NCBI RefSeq assembly: GCF_019797765.1
Contig: NZ_CP081863.1
Span: 1 to 64,000, forward strand
Reading direction: 5' to 3'
DNA from: Cellulomonas sp. C5510
GTDB lineage: Bacteria; Actinomycetota; Actinomycetes; Actinomycetales; Cellulomonadaceae
DNA length: 64,000 nt
Shown here: positions 51,886 through 60,646 of the stretch, in pieces
How positions within the stretch are numbered: position 1 is the stretch's first letter
How the letters are laid out: every line of letters begins with the position of its first letter
Made by a program: the position numbers and the translations under genes
The notes under the pieces: model-generated
The model's database searches: none
Told to the model about the DNA's origin: nothing
The model's input: only the letters and a program-made list of their open reading frames with translations

Positions 51886-53538
51886 ATGACCGCTGAGACG
51901 ACTGGCCGCAGCGCGGTTCTCGACAGCGCCCACGAGGGCGACATCCAGGGTGCGTTCGGCACGATCCGCCAAGGCGATGTCGCGCCCCGCACCCGGACCT
52001 CGATGCGCCTGAAGACACTGCTGGCGGTCATCGGTCCCGGCCTGATCGTGATGGTCGGCGACAACGACGCCGGTGCGTTCGGCACCTACACCCAGGCTGG
52101 TCAGAACTACGGCACACGCATGCTGTGGACGCTGCTGCTCCTGGTTCCGGTGATCTACGTCAACCAGGAGATGGTCCTGCGCCTGGGCGCGGTCACAGGC
52201 GTGGGACATGCACGGCTGATCCTGGAGCGGTACGGGAAGTTCTGGGGCGCGTTCAGCGTGATCGACCTGTTCGTCCTGAACGCGCTGACGATCGTGACCG
52301 AGTTCATCGGCATCAGCCTCGGTCTGACCTACCTGGGCCTGCCGAAGATCCCGGGCGTCTTCGCCGCCGCCGTCATCGTGATCGCGTCGGTCTCCACCGG
52401 GTCGTTCCGACGCTTTGAGCGCGTCAGCCTGTTCCTCGTCGCTGGCTCCATGACGCTGATCCCGATCTTCCTGGCGGTCCACCCGCCGGCCGGGCAACTC
52501 GTGCACGACTTCGTCGTCCCGGGCCTGCCCGGGGGGTCAGAGCTGTCCACCGTGATGCTGCTGATCATCGCCATCGTCGGGACGACCGTCGCGCCGTGGC
52601 AGCTGTTCTTCCAGCAGTCGTACCTCATCGACAAGCGCATCACCCCCCGGTTCATCCGCTACGAGCGGGTCGACCTGTGGATCGGGATCCTCTTCGTGGT
52701 CGTCGGCGCCGGCGCGATGATGGCGTTCACCGCGACGGCGTTCGCCGGCACGCGCGGGCAAGGCAACTACACCGACGCGCTCGGCGTCGCCCAGGGGCTC
52801 GCGGCCCACGCCGGCCACTGGGCCGGGATCCTGTTCGCGATCGCCCTCATCGACGCGTCGATCATCGGTGCAGCCGCCGTGGGCCTGTCGACGTCCTACG
52901 CGCTCGGCGACGTGCTGGGCCTGCGCCACTCGTTGCACCGGCGCCCGTCAGAGGCCAAAGCGTTCTACGCGATCTTCGCCGGTCTGCTGCTCGTGTCCGC
53001 GGTGATCGTGATCATTCCGGGCAGCCCGCTGGGCCTGCTGACCGAGGGCGTGCAGACGCTCGCGGGCGTGCTGCTTCCCTCGGCCACGGTGTTCCTGCTG
53101 CTGCTGTGCAACGACCGCGGCGTGCTCGGACCGTGGACCAACGGGCGCGGCATGAACATCTTCAGCGGCGTCATCATCGCCGTGCTGGTCATGCTGTCCA
53201 CGGTCCTGACCGCCAGCGTGCTGTTCCCCGGCATCACCTCGGTCCAGATCATCGCGATCTTCGTCGTCGGAACGGTCCTCACCGTTGTCGCCGGGGCGTA
53301 CCTGGCCTGGACCGCACTTCGCCACCGGAACAAGGCGCCAACTGTTCCGGTCGATCCCGCGCGCCCCGCCGAGCCGGAGCTCGACCGCGCCACCTGGCGG
53401 ATGCCTCCGATCGCACTGCTGAGCAAGCCCGTCATGAGCGCCGGTAGCCGGACCGGACTGGCGGTCTTGCGCGGCTACCTCCTGGTGGCTTCCGCACTCG
53501 TCGTCGTCAAGGTCGTCCAGCTCGCCATGGGCTCTTGA
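51886..53538 (+). CDS. NRAMP-family divalent cation transporter with altered metal-binding motifs
   Basis: A 550-residue membrane protein with about 11-12 hydrophobic helices. The first helix reads GPGLIVMVGDNDAGAFGT, where classic NRAMPs have DPGN; here it is DAGA. Helix 6 reads GTTVAPWQLFFQQSYL, where classic proteins have MPH; here it is APW. Loss of the Asn and of the soft Met ligand is characteristic of NRAMP-related Mg(II) transporters rather than Mn/Fe transporters, so hydrated Mg(II) or Mn(II) are both possible substrates. ATG 51886 follows GGAG at 51876. A soluble MgtE-N/CBS protein is encoded 37 bp downstream. Confidence 0.88.
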   Translation: MTAETTGRSAVLDSAHEGDIQGAFGTIRQGDVAPRTRTSMRLKTLLAVIGPGLIVMVGDNDAGAFGTYTQAGQNYGTRMLWTLLLLVPVIYVNQEMVLRLGAVTGVGHARLILERYGKFWGAFSVIDLFVLNALTIVTEFIGISLGLTYLGLPKIPGVFAAAVIVIASVSTGSFRRFERVSLFLVAGSMTLIPIFLAVHPPAGQLVHDFVVPGLPGGSELSTVMLLIIAIVGTTVAPWQLFFQQSYLIDKRITPRFIRYERVDLWIGILFVVVGAGAMMAFTATAFAGTRGQGNYTDALGVAQGLAAHAGHWAGILFAIALIDASIIGAAAVGLSTSYALGDVLGLRHSLHRRPSEAKAFYAIFAGLLLVSAVIVIIPGSPLGLLTEGVQTLAGVLLPSATVFLLLLCNDRGVLGPWTNGRGMNIFSGVIIAVLVMLSTVLTASVLFPGITSVQIIAIFVVGTVLTVVAGAYLAWTALRHRNKAPTVPVDPARPAEPELDRATWRMPPIALLSKPVMSAGSRTGLAVLRGYLLVASALVVVKVVQLAMGS

Positions 53539-53575
53539 CCACCTGCGCTACCGCGTACCGACCAGAAAGAGCACG

Positions 53576-54832
53576 ATGACCAGAGTGACCGAACCCCAGC
53601 CCGCCCCCACGGGCCAGCTCCCCGGAGTCTTGCTGCTGTCCGCACTGCTGCGCCGGACGGCCGTCGACGGTGCCGGTCACGGCCTGGGCCGGCTCAGCGA
53701 CATCATCGTGCGCCTGCGCGAGGGCGACTACCCCGCAGTGACCGGCTTGGTCGCCCACGTCGGAGGTCGCGACCTTTTCGTCCCCGCCAACGAGATCCTC
53801 GCCTGGGACGACCAACGCCTCGAGCTCGCCTCGGCCCGCCTGGACCTGCGGCCCTTCGAGCGCCGCACCGGCGAGGTCCTGCTGCGCCGCGACGTCCTGG
53901 GCCACCGACTGGTCGACGTCGAAGAACCCGGCCTGGTGACCGCGCACGACGTCCGGCTCTCCCGCACCGGCGACGGATGGGCCGTCAACGCGGTCGACAT
54001 CCACCCGCGGGGACTACTGCGCCGGCGAGGGGGTCACACCTGGCGCGACTGGTCGGGGTTCGAGGCCCTGATCGGCCACGACGGCTCATTGCCCGCACGC
54101 ACACCGATGGGTGGGCTGCACCGGTTGAAGCCTGCCGAGCTCGCGGACATCATCGAAGACGCCTCCGACAGTGAGCAGCACGAGCTGCTCACCCGCGTCC
54201 ATGCCCACCCCGAGCTTGAGGCCGACGTCTTCGAAGAGCTGGACGAGGACCAGGCCTCCGACCTCCTCGAAGCCCGCACAGACCCGCAGATCGCCGACAT
54301 CCTGGGACGGATGCGCGCCGATGACGCCGCCGACGCGCTGCTCGACCTGCCCCAAGAGCGGCGCCTGAGCGTCCTGGGACTGCTCCCGGACATCCAGCGG
54401 CAGAAGATCACCGTCCTGCTCGGCTACCAGGAGACCACCGCCGGGGGTCTGATGAGCGTGGACTACCTGCTGCTGCCCGCCACGACCACCGTCGCGGAAG
54501 CGCTCGGTGCCGTCCGGGCGGCCACGCAGATGCAGCACGAGGCCATCGTCGTCGTCTTCTGCCACGACGAGAACCAGCACGTCGTCGGGGCAGTGGGCCT
54601 GGTCGCCCTGGTCCAGGGCGACCCGCGTGCCACGCTCGACGTGTTGGCCGAACCCGACCCCGTGCACGTGCACCCCGACGCCGACCTCACCGAGATCACG
54701 CTGGCCATGGCCGACTACAACCTCCTGGTCCTGCCGGTCCTGGACCACGATGACCACCTCATCGGGGTCCTGACCAGCGACGACATCCTCGAAGCCGCCA
54801 TCGCACCCGAATGGCGCCGACGGCGCGGGTAG
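53576..54832 (+). CDS. Soluble PRC-barrel/MgtE-N/CBS protein
   Basis: A 418-residue protein without membrane helices. An N-terminal region resembles PRC-barrel repeats (GHGLGRLSDIIVRLREGDYP and GHRLVDVEEPGLVTAHDV). A MgtE N-terminal superhelix follows (LKPAELADIIEDASDSEQHELL ... ADDAADALLDLPQERR), then two CBS motifs (LLLPATTTVAEALGAVRA; VLDHDDHLIGVLTSDDILEAA). In MgtE this N/CBS part senses Mg(II) and gates the channel. Here the channel domain is absent and an NRAMP-like transporter is adjacent, so it may gate or regulate that transporter. Confidence 0.85.
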   Translation: MTRVTEPQPAPTGQLPGVLLLSALLRRTAVDGAGHGLGRLSDIIVRLREGDYPAVTGLVAHVGGRDLFVPANEILAWDDQRLELASARLDLRPFERRTGEVLLRRDVLGHRLVDVEEPGLVTAHDVRLSRTGDGWAVNAVDIHPRGLLRRRGGHTWRDWSGFEALIGHDGSLPARTPMGGLHRLKPAELADIIEDASDSEQHELLTRVHAHPELEADVFEELDEDQASDLLEARTDPQIADILGRMRADDAADALLDLPQERRLSVLGLLPDIQRQKITVLLGYQETTAGGLMSVDYLLLPATTTVAEALGAVRAATQMQHEAIVVVFCHDENQHVVGAVGLVALVQGDPRATLDVLAEPDPVHVHPDADLTEITLAMADYNLLVLPVLDHDDHLIGVLTSDDILEAAIAPEWRRRRG

Positions 54833-54838
54833 CGGGCG

Positions 54839-55420
54839 ATGAACACGATCGACGGACCGATCCTCGTCGTCTACGCGAGCAGGCACGGGGCGACCCAAGC
54901 AATCGCCGACCGCATCGCCACCACACTCACCGGTGCAGGGCACCGCGTGGACCTGCGAGCGGCCCACGAGCGGCTCGACGTGAGCGACTACGACACGTTC
55001 GTCATCGGGAGCGCCATTCACGGCAACTGCTGGCTCAGGGACGCCTCGGACTTCGTCGACCGCAACATCGACCACCTAACTACGCGCCCCGTGTGGCTGT
55101 TCAGCAGCGGCCCCCTGGGCACAGACACAACAGACGCCGCCGGGCGCGACCTGCGCACGAGCTCGGTGCCCACGGATGTCACCGAGTTCTCCCAGGCGAT
55201 CCACCCACGGGATCACCGAGTCTTCTTCGGCGCACTCGATGCCGCCACCCTGAGCGCGAGCGAGAAGGCAGTGCGCAGACTGCCCGCCCTGCGAGGACTC
55301 ATGCCTGAAGGCGACTTCCGCAACTGGGCTCAGATCGAGGCATGGGCACGCGACGTCGCCGCGCAAGCACGACAACCCGACCCCCCTACCGGAAGGACGA
55401 AGCCGTGCCACGATCAGTGA
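54839..55420 (+). CDS. Flavodoxin-family protein (HemG-like)
   Basis: A 193-residue flavodoxin-like protein. The FMN-binding loop is VVYASRHGATQAIAD at the N-terminus; further motifs are FVIGSAIHGNCWLRDASDFV and WLFSSGPLG. The arrangement resembles menaquinone-dependent protoporphyrinogen oxidase (HemG) and other flavodoxin-domain stress proteins. It starts 6 bp after the CBS protein, in the same transcript. Confidence 0.85.
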   Translation: MNTIDGPILVVYASRHGATQAIADRIATTLTGAGHRVDLRAAHERLDVSDYDTFVIGSAIHGNCWLRDASDFVDRNIDHLTTRPVWLFSSGPLGTDTTDAAGRDLRTSSVPTDVTEFSQAIHPRDHRVFFGALDAATLSASEKAVRRLPALRGLMPEGDFRNWAQIEAWARDVAAQARQPDPPTGRTKPCHDQ

Positions 55421-55647
55421 GGGGCAACACCAACAACCACGACGAAGCAGTCCGGGCCTTCAACGACGCAGGCCAGGGAACAGACCCGACCGAGATTCGC
55501 ATCGCCCTCGCGGTTGCCCAGTATCACGCGACCATGGCGACCTACGAGACCGGACTGCAGATCGCCGCCCGGCTCGACGCACTCACAACCCTGCTCGCCA
55601 GCGCCCCGATACCCACCGCGACCCCTGACGCCGACGAAGGCACTTGA
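55405..55647 (+). CDS. Small hypothetical protein
   Basis: An 80-residue protein from GTG 55405, overlapping the flavodoxin gene by 16 bp, with GGAAGGA upstream. It is mostly helical (EIRIALAVAQYHATMATYETG) with an Asn/His-rich start. No family was recognised. Confidence 0.6.
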   Translation: MPRSVRGNTNNHDEAVRAFNDAGQGTDPTEIRIALAVAQYHATMATYETGLQIAARLDALTTLLASAPIPTATPDADEGT

Positions 55648-55771
55648 GGACTGCGGCCCGGGCGCGGTCCCCACCCCCCCATGGGGCACACCCGCTGCCA
55701 GGTCACCGCCCGCGACTGACCTCAAGGCGCGTTATCGACATCCTCCACCGTTTCGCATTCGAACGTTTCCG

Positions 55772-55990
55772 CTACATCGGCGCCGGGGTCGCGGTGAGGT
55801 CCGTAGCGGCCCGGATCGCGTAGCGGAACTCTGTGACCTTCGCAGGCAGGTCGGGGCGAGTGATCCGGCCGCCGGCGATGGCGCCGGCCGGCACCTGGCG
55901 CGCCATGTCGCGCATCGGTACCTGGGCCACCATGGACCAAGAATCGAACAGGTGTTCGATTCGGCGCAAACGTGCAGGCGGGCCGCACAT
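55772..55990 (-). CDS. Small SOS-box-associated protein
   Basis: The ATG at 55990 gives 72 residues (MCGPPARLRRIEHLFDSW and on). A later ATG at 55933 gives 53 residues beginning MVAQVPMRDMARQV. A perfect SOS box (55944-55959) lies inside the long version and 11 bp upstream of the short one, so the short form may be the one regulated by LexA. The long form would instead be read from the symmetric promoter at 56007-56044. No family was recognised. Confidence 0.55.
   Translation of the reverse strand: MCGPPARLRRIEHLFDSWSMVAQVPMRDMARQVPAGAIAGGRITRPDLPAKVTEFRYAIRAATDLTATPAPM
55944..55959. promoter_or_regulatory. Perfect actinobacterial LexA (SOS) box
   Basis: TCGAAC-AGGT-GTTCGA matches the actinobacterial LexA consensus TCGAACNNNNGTTCGA at every fixed position. 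It lies at the 5' end of the minus-strand small gene and in the establishment/antirestriction region. Confidence 0.8.
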
Positions 55991-56006
55991 GGCCCCCGGG
56001 AGGACC

Positions 56007-56044
56007 TGTATAGGGGTAGACAGGCGCGTGTCTACCCCTATACA
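56007..56044. promoter_or_regulatory. Symmetric divergent promoter in a perfect 16-bp-arm palindrome
   Basis: TGTATAGGGGTAGACA and TGTCTACCCCTATACA are perfect mirror arms separated by six bases. On each strand the palindrome reads TAGACA (-35), 16 bp, TATACA (-10), so the two promoters overlap completely. The rightward -10 ends 8 bp before the GTG of the gene at 56053, implying a leaderless message. The leftward -10 lies about 17 bp before ATG 55990. A dimeric regulator could also bind here. Confidence 0.75.
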
Positions 56045-56052
56045 ATCGTGCT

Positions 56053-56394
56053 GTGACCGCGAGCTACTACCGCATCCAGGAAGCCTGCCGCCCGGTTGCC
56101 CAGCTCCTCGACGCGGAGTACCAGACCTCGCTGTCCTACTGCACGGGCACCGAACGCAGCGGCGTGTCGGCGTGCCGGTCCGTCGAGGACCTCGCGACCT
56201 ACCTCGCGATCAGCGGGATGCCCTGGGACCCAGAGACGTTCGTGCTCGTCGAGGTCGACGCCGACCTCGCGGACGTCGAGGACGAAGACCACGACCTCGG
56301 CGCCCGGCTCGTCATCCCCACCAAGATCATCGCCGTCACGCCCGTGATGGACACCGGCCTGCTCGACCTCATCGACGCGGCCTTCGCCGCCTGA
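56053..56394 (+). CDS. Hypothetical protein, likely leaderless
   Basis: A 113-residue acidic protein starting GTG 56053: MTASYYRIQEACRPVAQLLD. It has a conserved-looking VEDLATYLAISGMPWDPETFVLVEVDADLADV segment. No ribosome site is present, and the start lies 8 bp after a -10 box, so translation is probably leaderless. Acidic small proteins beside antirestriction genes suggest a DNA mimic, but there is no sequence evidence beyond charge. Confidence 0.7.
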   Translation: MTASYYRIQEACRPVAQLLDAEYQTSLSYCTGTERSGVSACRSVEDLATYLAISGMPWDPETFVLVEVDADLADVEDEDHDLGARLVIPTKIIAVTPVMDTGLLDLIDAAFAA

Positions 56395-56410
56395 CCTCCC
56401 GGAGACCACC

Positions 56411-56806
56411 ATGCAGGAACACGAGCTGCGCGCCCTCCTCGGGCCCGCCTACGACGACACCGACATCGAGCAGCGCCTCCGCATCGACGAGGCCCAAGCT
56501 GCCATCGCCCGCCGCTGGCCCGAGCCCGACCTCGCGGACACCCGGCGGGAGGCGCTCAACGGGGCAATGCTGGTCGTCCTCGGCGACGCCACCCTGGAGG
56601 ACGTCGCCAAACAGATGCACACCGCCCGCGCGGCCTACGAGGACGCCCTGGCCGCCCTCACCGGAGCGCTCATCGTGTCGGCCGGCCGGCCCGTGCAGGT
56701 GCGCGACGGGCGCGGTGGCGGGTACATCCGCGACGGCTCCGAGGTCGACCTCGCCGCTCGGGCAGGCATCTCCCGCCTCACTGTGCGCAAGGCCCTCGGG
56801 AAGTAA
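56411..56806 (+). CDS. Hypothetical protein with C-terminal helix-turn-helix
   Basis: A 131-residue protein. The last 20 residues (VDLAARAGISRLTVRKALG) form a helix-turn-helix recognition unit. The front is helical (RALLGPAYDDTDIEQRLRIDEAQ). It lies 16 bp after the leaderless gene with GGAGACC before the ATG, so they share a transcript. Confidence 0.7.
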   Translation: MQEHELRALLGPAYDDTDIEQRLRIDEAQAAIARRWPEPDLADTRREALNGAMLVVLGDATLEDVAKQMHTARAAYEDALAALTGALIVSAGRPVQVRDGRGGGYIRDGSEVDLAARAGISRLTVRKALGK

Positions 56807-56906
56807 CCACGCGGGAACGGTGGCAGGCCCGGCTCGAGGAGGCAACGCGGTTCCTCGAGCGAGAGGCCCGGCGTCCGATGTCAGACCCGGAAGGCAGAAT
56901 CGGCAC

Positions 56907-57161
56907 ATGACCCAGGCGGCCGCGGGAACCCCGACGCTCAAGTTCCGGATGCGACGCGTGATCGGCCGGACCATCTGCCGAGTCCGCGGACACCGCCCCG
57001 TCCTGATGCTGCAGGGTCGCGTCGTCGCGACCGGACCTGCCGAAGTCATCGGGTCGATCGACACCGGCCCCGGCGCAACGCCGCTGTGGGGAGCGCCCAC
57101 GCAGACCGTCGAGGACACCGTCGCCGGCTGCCGGCGGTGCTGGTCGCGCGTAGGCGACTAG
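56907..57161 (+). CDS. Small hypothetical protein
   Basis: An 84-residue basic protein. It contains FRMRRVIGRTICRVRGHRPV and a C-terminal AGCRRCWSRVGD, so a CxxC pair is present. No family was recognised. GGAAGGCAG precedes the ATG by about 8 bases. Confidence 0.6.
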   Translation: MTQAAAGTPTLKFRMRRVIGRTICRVRGHRPVLMLQGRVVATGPAEVIGSIDTGPGATPLWGAPTQTVEDTVAGCRRCWSRVGD

Positions 57162-57447
57162 ACAGACACCAGACCTAGCAGCGGATGCAAAGGCCGGCAC
57201 CACATCGCGTCCAGCTCGAAGATGATCTACGCGACGTCGCGCCTGCCGCCCCTCGTATCCCTCGCAGCGACTCGCGCTCCGCGCTCCTAGCTGCTCGCCT
57301 CACCACGAGCTGGTGGGGGAGCGGGGCGCACAGCATTCGCGCGCGCGCCCTGGGGGCGCCCACTGGTGCCGGCCCGCGCCTGCGGCGCGTCTGTTTGATC
57401 GGGCGCCCGAGCTGGCCTCCCACCACGCAGCCATCGCGTCCCACCTG
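57162..57447. other. Intergenic DNA before the first repeat copy
   Basis: About 290 bp with no supportable gene. The right part (from about 57390) shares short blocks such as GCGCCTGCGGCGCG with the 5' half of the intergenic repeat, and is probably a decayed copy. Confidence 0.5.
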
Positions 57448-57669
57448 GGCCGGTATCAGACCTGCGCTCCCCACCCGATGCCTGCGGGCCATGACGTAGC
57501 CCACGCCCTCGCTGCGCTCGGTCATGCGCGACGTCACAGCCCTCCGGCCTCGCGCGGGGGCCCCGTCGCTCCGGCCTGATACCTCGCGCCTGCCGGTGAG
57601 GCCCGAAAGACACGGGCGCTCACCGGCCGACCCACCCGGGCCGACCACCCACCGAGCGAGAGGGTCACC
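57448..57669 (+). repeat. Intergenic repeat, copy A (3' part only)
   Basis: Shares the block from GGCCGGTATCAG through the final hairpin (GCCGGTGAG ... CTCACCGGC) with copies B, C and D. It ends at the ribosome site of the ParB-like gene. Confidence 0.88.
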
Positions 57670-59271
57670 ATGACCACCAGCACCACCACCCGCCCCGTCG
57701 ACACCATCGCCGAGGCCCTGGCCACCGAAGGCGCACCCGCCGCCGAGTTCGCCCACCTCAACCCGCGCGACCTGGTCATCGAGGCCAACGTGCGCGGGGA
57801 CGAGTCGGTCGACCTGAACCCCGGCTTCATCGGCTCGATCCGCCAGTACGGCGTCCTCATGCCGATCTTGGTCGTCCGGCAGGCCGACGGCACCCTGCAC
57901 GTGCGGGCGGGCAAGCGCCGCACGCTCGGCGCCGTCGCTGCCGACGCCCCGACCGTCCCTGCCCGGATCATCGACGCCGGTCCCGGCGCCGAGCGCCTGG
58001 TGCAGCAGATCATCGAGAACGACCAGCGCAAGGACTTCACCGAGGCCGAGCGCGTCGCCGGGTACGCGCAGATGGCCCTCGACTTCGGCATGAGCGCCGG
58101 GCAGATCGCTGGACGCCTCGGGCGCACCCGGCGCGAGGTCACCAACGCCCTGCGCGTCGCCAAGAGCGAGCCCGCCCGCCAGGCCGTCGCCGCCGGGCTG
58201 ACGATCGACCAGGCCGCGACCATCGCCGCCTTCGAGGACCACCCCGAGATCGTGGAGCGGCTGACCGGGATCGCCCTGAACGACCCCGACGACCTCGCCC
58301 ACGAGGCCCAGGCCGAGCGCGACGACCTCGCCACCGCCCGCGCCCACGCCGCCGCCCGCGCCCGGATGATCGAGGACCTGACCGGCGACGGCATCACGAT
58401 CCTCGACGCCGGTCCGACCAGCGACGACACGCAGATGCGGCACCTGTCCCACCTGCGCCAGGACGACGGCCGCACGCGGATCAACCCCGAGGACCACGAG
58501 GCCTGCCCCGGGCACGCCGCCTACATCGGCACCCCCTACTGGTCCGACGAGCCCGTCACCCACTACGTGTGCACCGACTACCAGGCCTACGGCCACAAGA
58601 TCCCGTCCTACGAGCAGCACACCATCACCGCCTCGGGCGGTGGCATGACCGACGAGCAGAAGGCCGAGCGCCGCCGGATCATCGACGGCAACAAGGCCTG
58701 GCGTTCCGCCACCACCGTCCGGCGCGAGTGGTTGGCCACGTTCGCCGCCCGCAAGAGCGCCCCCAAGGGCGCCGCCGCGATGCTCGGCTACGTCGTCACC
58801 CACCGCGCCGACGACCTGATCCGCGCCTCCCGCGAGGGCCACCGGATGGCCCGCGACCTGCTCGGCCTGAACGCCCAGGCCTACGGCGGGCGGCAGGCGA
58901 TCAGCGACGCGCTCGACGCCGCCGCCCCCGGGCGGCAGCAGGTCATCGCCCTGACCGTGGCCCTGGCCGCGATCGAGGACGCCACCGACGACCACACCTG
59001 GCGCCACCCGGTGTCGCACGTCGCCCGGTACCTGACGACCATCGAGTCCTGGGGCTACACCCTCGCCGCGATCGAGCGCGAAGCGATCACCGGACGCCAG
59101 CCCACCACCGACGAACCGGCACCCGCCGCCGAGCCCGACGTCGACGAGCCCGACGCGGGCAACGACGCGACCCTGACCGACGACGAGCCGCAGGACGTTT
59201 CCGACACCGACGACCTGGCCGACGGGGCGACCGACGACCTCGACCTGGGCGAGTACGAGGACCAGGACTAG
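57670..59271 (+). CDS. ParB/Spo0J-domain protein
   Basis: A 533-residue protein. The N-terminal ParB domain (residues 25-115) shows LVIEANVR, FIGSIRQYGVLMPILVV and AGKRRTLGAV. The central HTH is GMSAGQIAGRLGRTRREVTNALRVA near residue 155. The second half is specific to actinobacterial plasmids, with an acidic C-terminal tail rich in Asp and Glu. It lies in the antirestriction region rather than beside ParA. Related proteins on actinobacterial conjugative plasmids occur next to ArdC. CTP-dependent sliding clamp activity is possible but not shown. Confidence 0.85.
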   Translation: MTTSTTTRPVDTIAEALATEGAPAAEFAHLNPRDLVIEANVRGDESVDLNPGFIGSIRQYGVLMPILVVRQADGTLHVRAGKRRTLGAVAADAPTVPARIIDAGPGAERLVQQIIENDQRKDFTEAERVAGYAQMALDFGMSAGQIAGRLGRTRREVTNALRVAKSEPARQAVAAGLTIDQAATIAAFEDHPEIVERLTGIALNDPDDLAHEAQAERDDLATARAHAAARARMIEDLTGDGITILDAGPTSDDTQMRHLSHLRQDDGRTRINPEDHEACPGHAAYIGTPYWSDEPVTHYVCTDYQAYGHKIPSYEQHTITASGGGMTDEQKAERRRIIDGNKAWRSATTVRREWLATFAARKSAPKGAAAMLGYVVTHRADDLIRASREGHRMARDLLGLNAQAYGGRQAISDALDAAAPGRQQVIALTVALAAIEDATDDHTWRHPVSHVARYLTTIESWGYTLAAIEREAITGRQPTTDEPAPAAEPDVDEPDAGNDATLTDDEPQDVSDTDDLADGATDDLDLGEYEDQD

Positions 59272-59408
59272 CCGCCACGGTCCGGCCCTGGCTGAAGCAA
59301 GCAGCCAGGGCCGGACCCAGGGGGAGGGTCGCGACCGCTTGAAGCGACCCGACCCTGAACGTACCCGGCAGCACCCACACGCGGAGGCCGAACGGGCCGG
59401 CCGGCTGC

Positions 59409-59771
59409 GGTGGGTGCCGGGCGCGTCGAGCGCCGGCACCCACCCCGGGGCCCCGGGCCCCGGACCCCGGCCCGCTGGGCGGTCGCGCCTGCGGCGCGCG
59501 AGACCCGACCGCGCGCAGCTCGTCGACGTGGCCGGCCGGGCGTGGCGGCTCACCGGGCCGGTATCAGACCCGGCACCCCACCCGATGCCGTCCGCCATGA
59601 CGTAGCCCACGCCCTCGCTGCGCTCGGTCATGCGCTACGTCACAGCTCCCGGCCCCGCCCGGGGCCCCTAGCCGGGCCCGATACCTCGCGCCTACCGGTG
59701 AGGCCGGGCAAGCCCAGCGCTCACCGGCCGACCCACCCGGGCCGACCACCACCCAGCGAGAGGCACCGACC
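59409..59771 (+). repeat. Intergenic repeat, copy B
   Basis: A full copy of about 363 bp. It opens with a near-perfect hairpin (GGTGGGTGCCGG ... CGGCACCCACC), passes through GCGGTCGCGCCTGCGGCGCGCG and GGCCGGTATCAGACC, and closes with GCCGGTGAG/CTCACCGGC about 60 bp before the next ATG. Confidence 0.9.
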
Positions 59772-60596
59772 ATGACCACCACCTACGCCGACGACTGCGC
59801 ACGCGCCGCGACCCAGCAGGGCATCGCCGCCATCGCGCTGGCCCTGGCCGTCCGCGAGATCCCCGCCACGATCGAGCAGACCGGCGGGATGACCATGGTC
59901 GCCACCGTCCACCTGCCCGACGACACCGTCCTGACCTTCACCCAGGACGGCCCCACGACGCTGGCCGCGCAGTGCACCAGCGCCCAGTGGGAGGGCAGCC
60001 AGGACGTCGAGGACCAGCACGTGCACGAGTTCCCCACCCTCGACGACGCGGTCACCTGGGCCCAGACCCGGCGCGCCCACAGCGAGGCCGCGGCGTGGCT
60101 CACCCTCATCACCCGCGTGGCCACCGGGATCGGTCTGACCGGTGAGCGCACCCGAACCGGCGCCGACGGCGAGGTCGAGGTCGCGTGGACCTGGCCGTCC
60201 GGCAACACCCACTGCGCCGTCACCATGGGCATCGACAAGTGCTGCGGACCGACGTTCAACGTGCGCGCCTACGACGACCAGGAGTACGCCGAGCCGCACT
60301 TCGAGCGCACCGTCCACGACCCGCGCGCCGTGCTGCACGCCCTGGCCGACGCTCGCCGCGTCGAGCGGTCCGTCCCGTTCGGCATCGCCAGCGACCACGA
60401 CGGCGAGCAGACCGTCGTGGTCGTGTTCGACGTGTTCGCCACCACCCACCACGACGCCGCCGTTCACGTCCTGCGCCGCCTCACCGACGCCGAACTCACC
60501 GGCCACGACATCGACGCCTACTGGTTCCCCGAGCCGCAGGACAAGCCCATCGACGGCAACGACCGCGACGCGATGACCTTGCGCCCGCTCTCCTAG
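59772..60596 (+). CDS. Hypothetical plasmid protein
   Basis: A 274-residue protein of mixed alpha/beta composition, without a recognised domain. Segments such as MVATVHLPDDTVLTFTQDG and GEVEVAWTWPSGNTHCAV look like beta strands, and KCCGPTF carries vicinal cysteines. It lies between two copies of the intergenic repeat. It is abundant in acidic residues, like other antirestriction-region proteins. Confidence 0.75.
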   Translation: MTTTYADDCARAATQQGIAAIALALAVREIPATIEQTGGMTMVATVHLPDDTVLTFTQDGPTTLAAQCTSAQWEGSQDVEDQHVHEFPTLDDAVTWAQTRRAHSEAAAWLTLITRVATGIGLTGERTRTGADGEVEVAWTWPSGNTHCAVTMGIDKCCGPTFNVRAYDDQEYAEPHFERTVHDPRAVLHALADARRVERSVPFGIASDHDGEQTVVVVFDVFATTHHDAAVHVLRRLTDAELTGHDIDAYWFPEPQDKPIDGNDRDAMTLRPLS

Positions 60597-60646
60597 CCAC
60601 GACCCCGCCCGGGCCTCGGCACACCCGGGCGGGTCGCCTCGGCTGT

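Noticed and set aside
59410..59775. Similar open frames in copies B, C and D of the intergenic repeat
   Set aside because: Their similarity comes from DNA conservation. A 7-bp deletion in copy C breaks the frame, and the peptides are Pro/Arg-rich with no start-site conservation.
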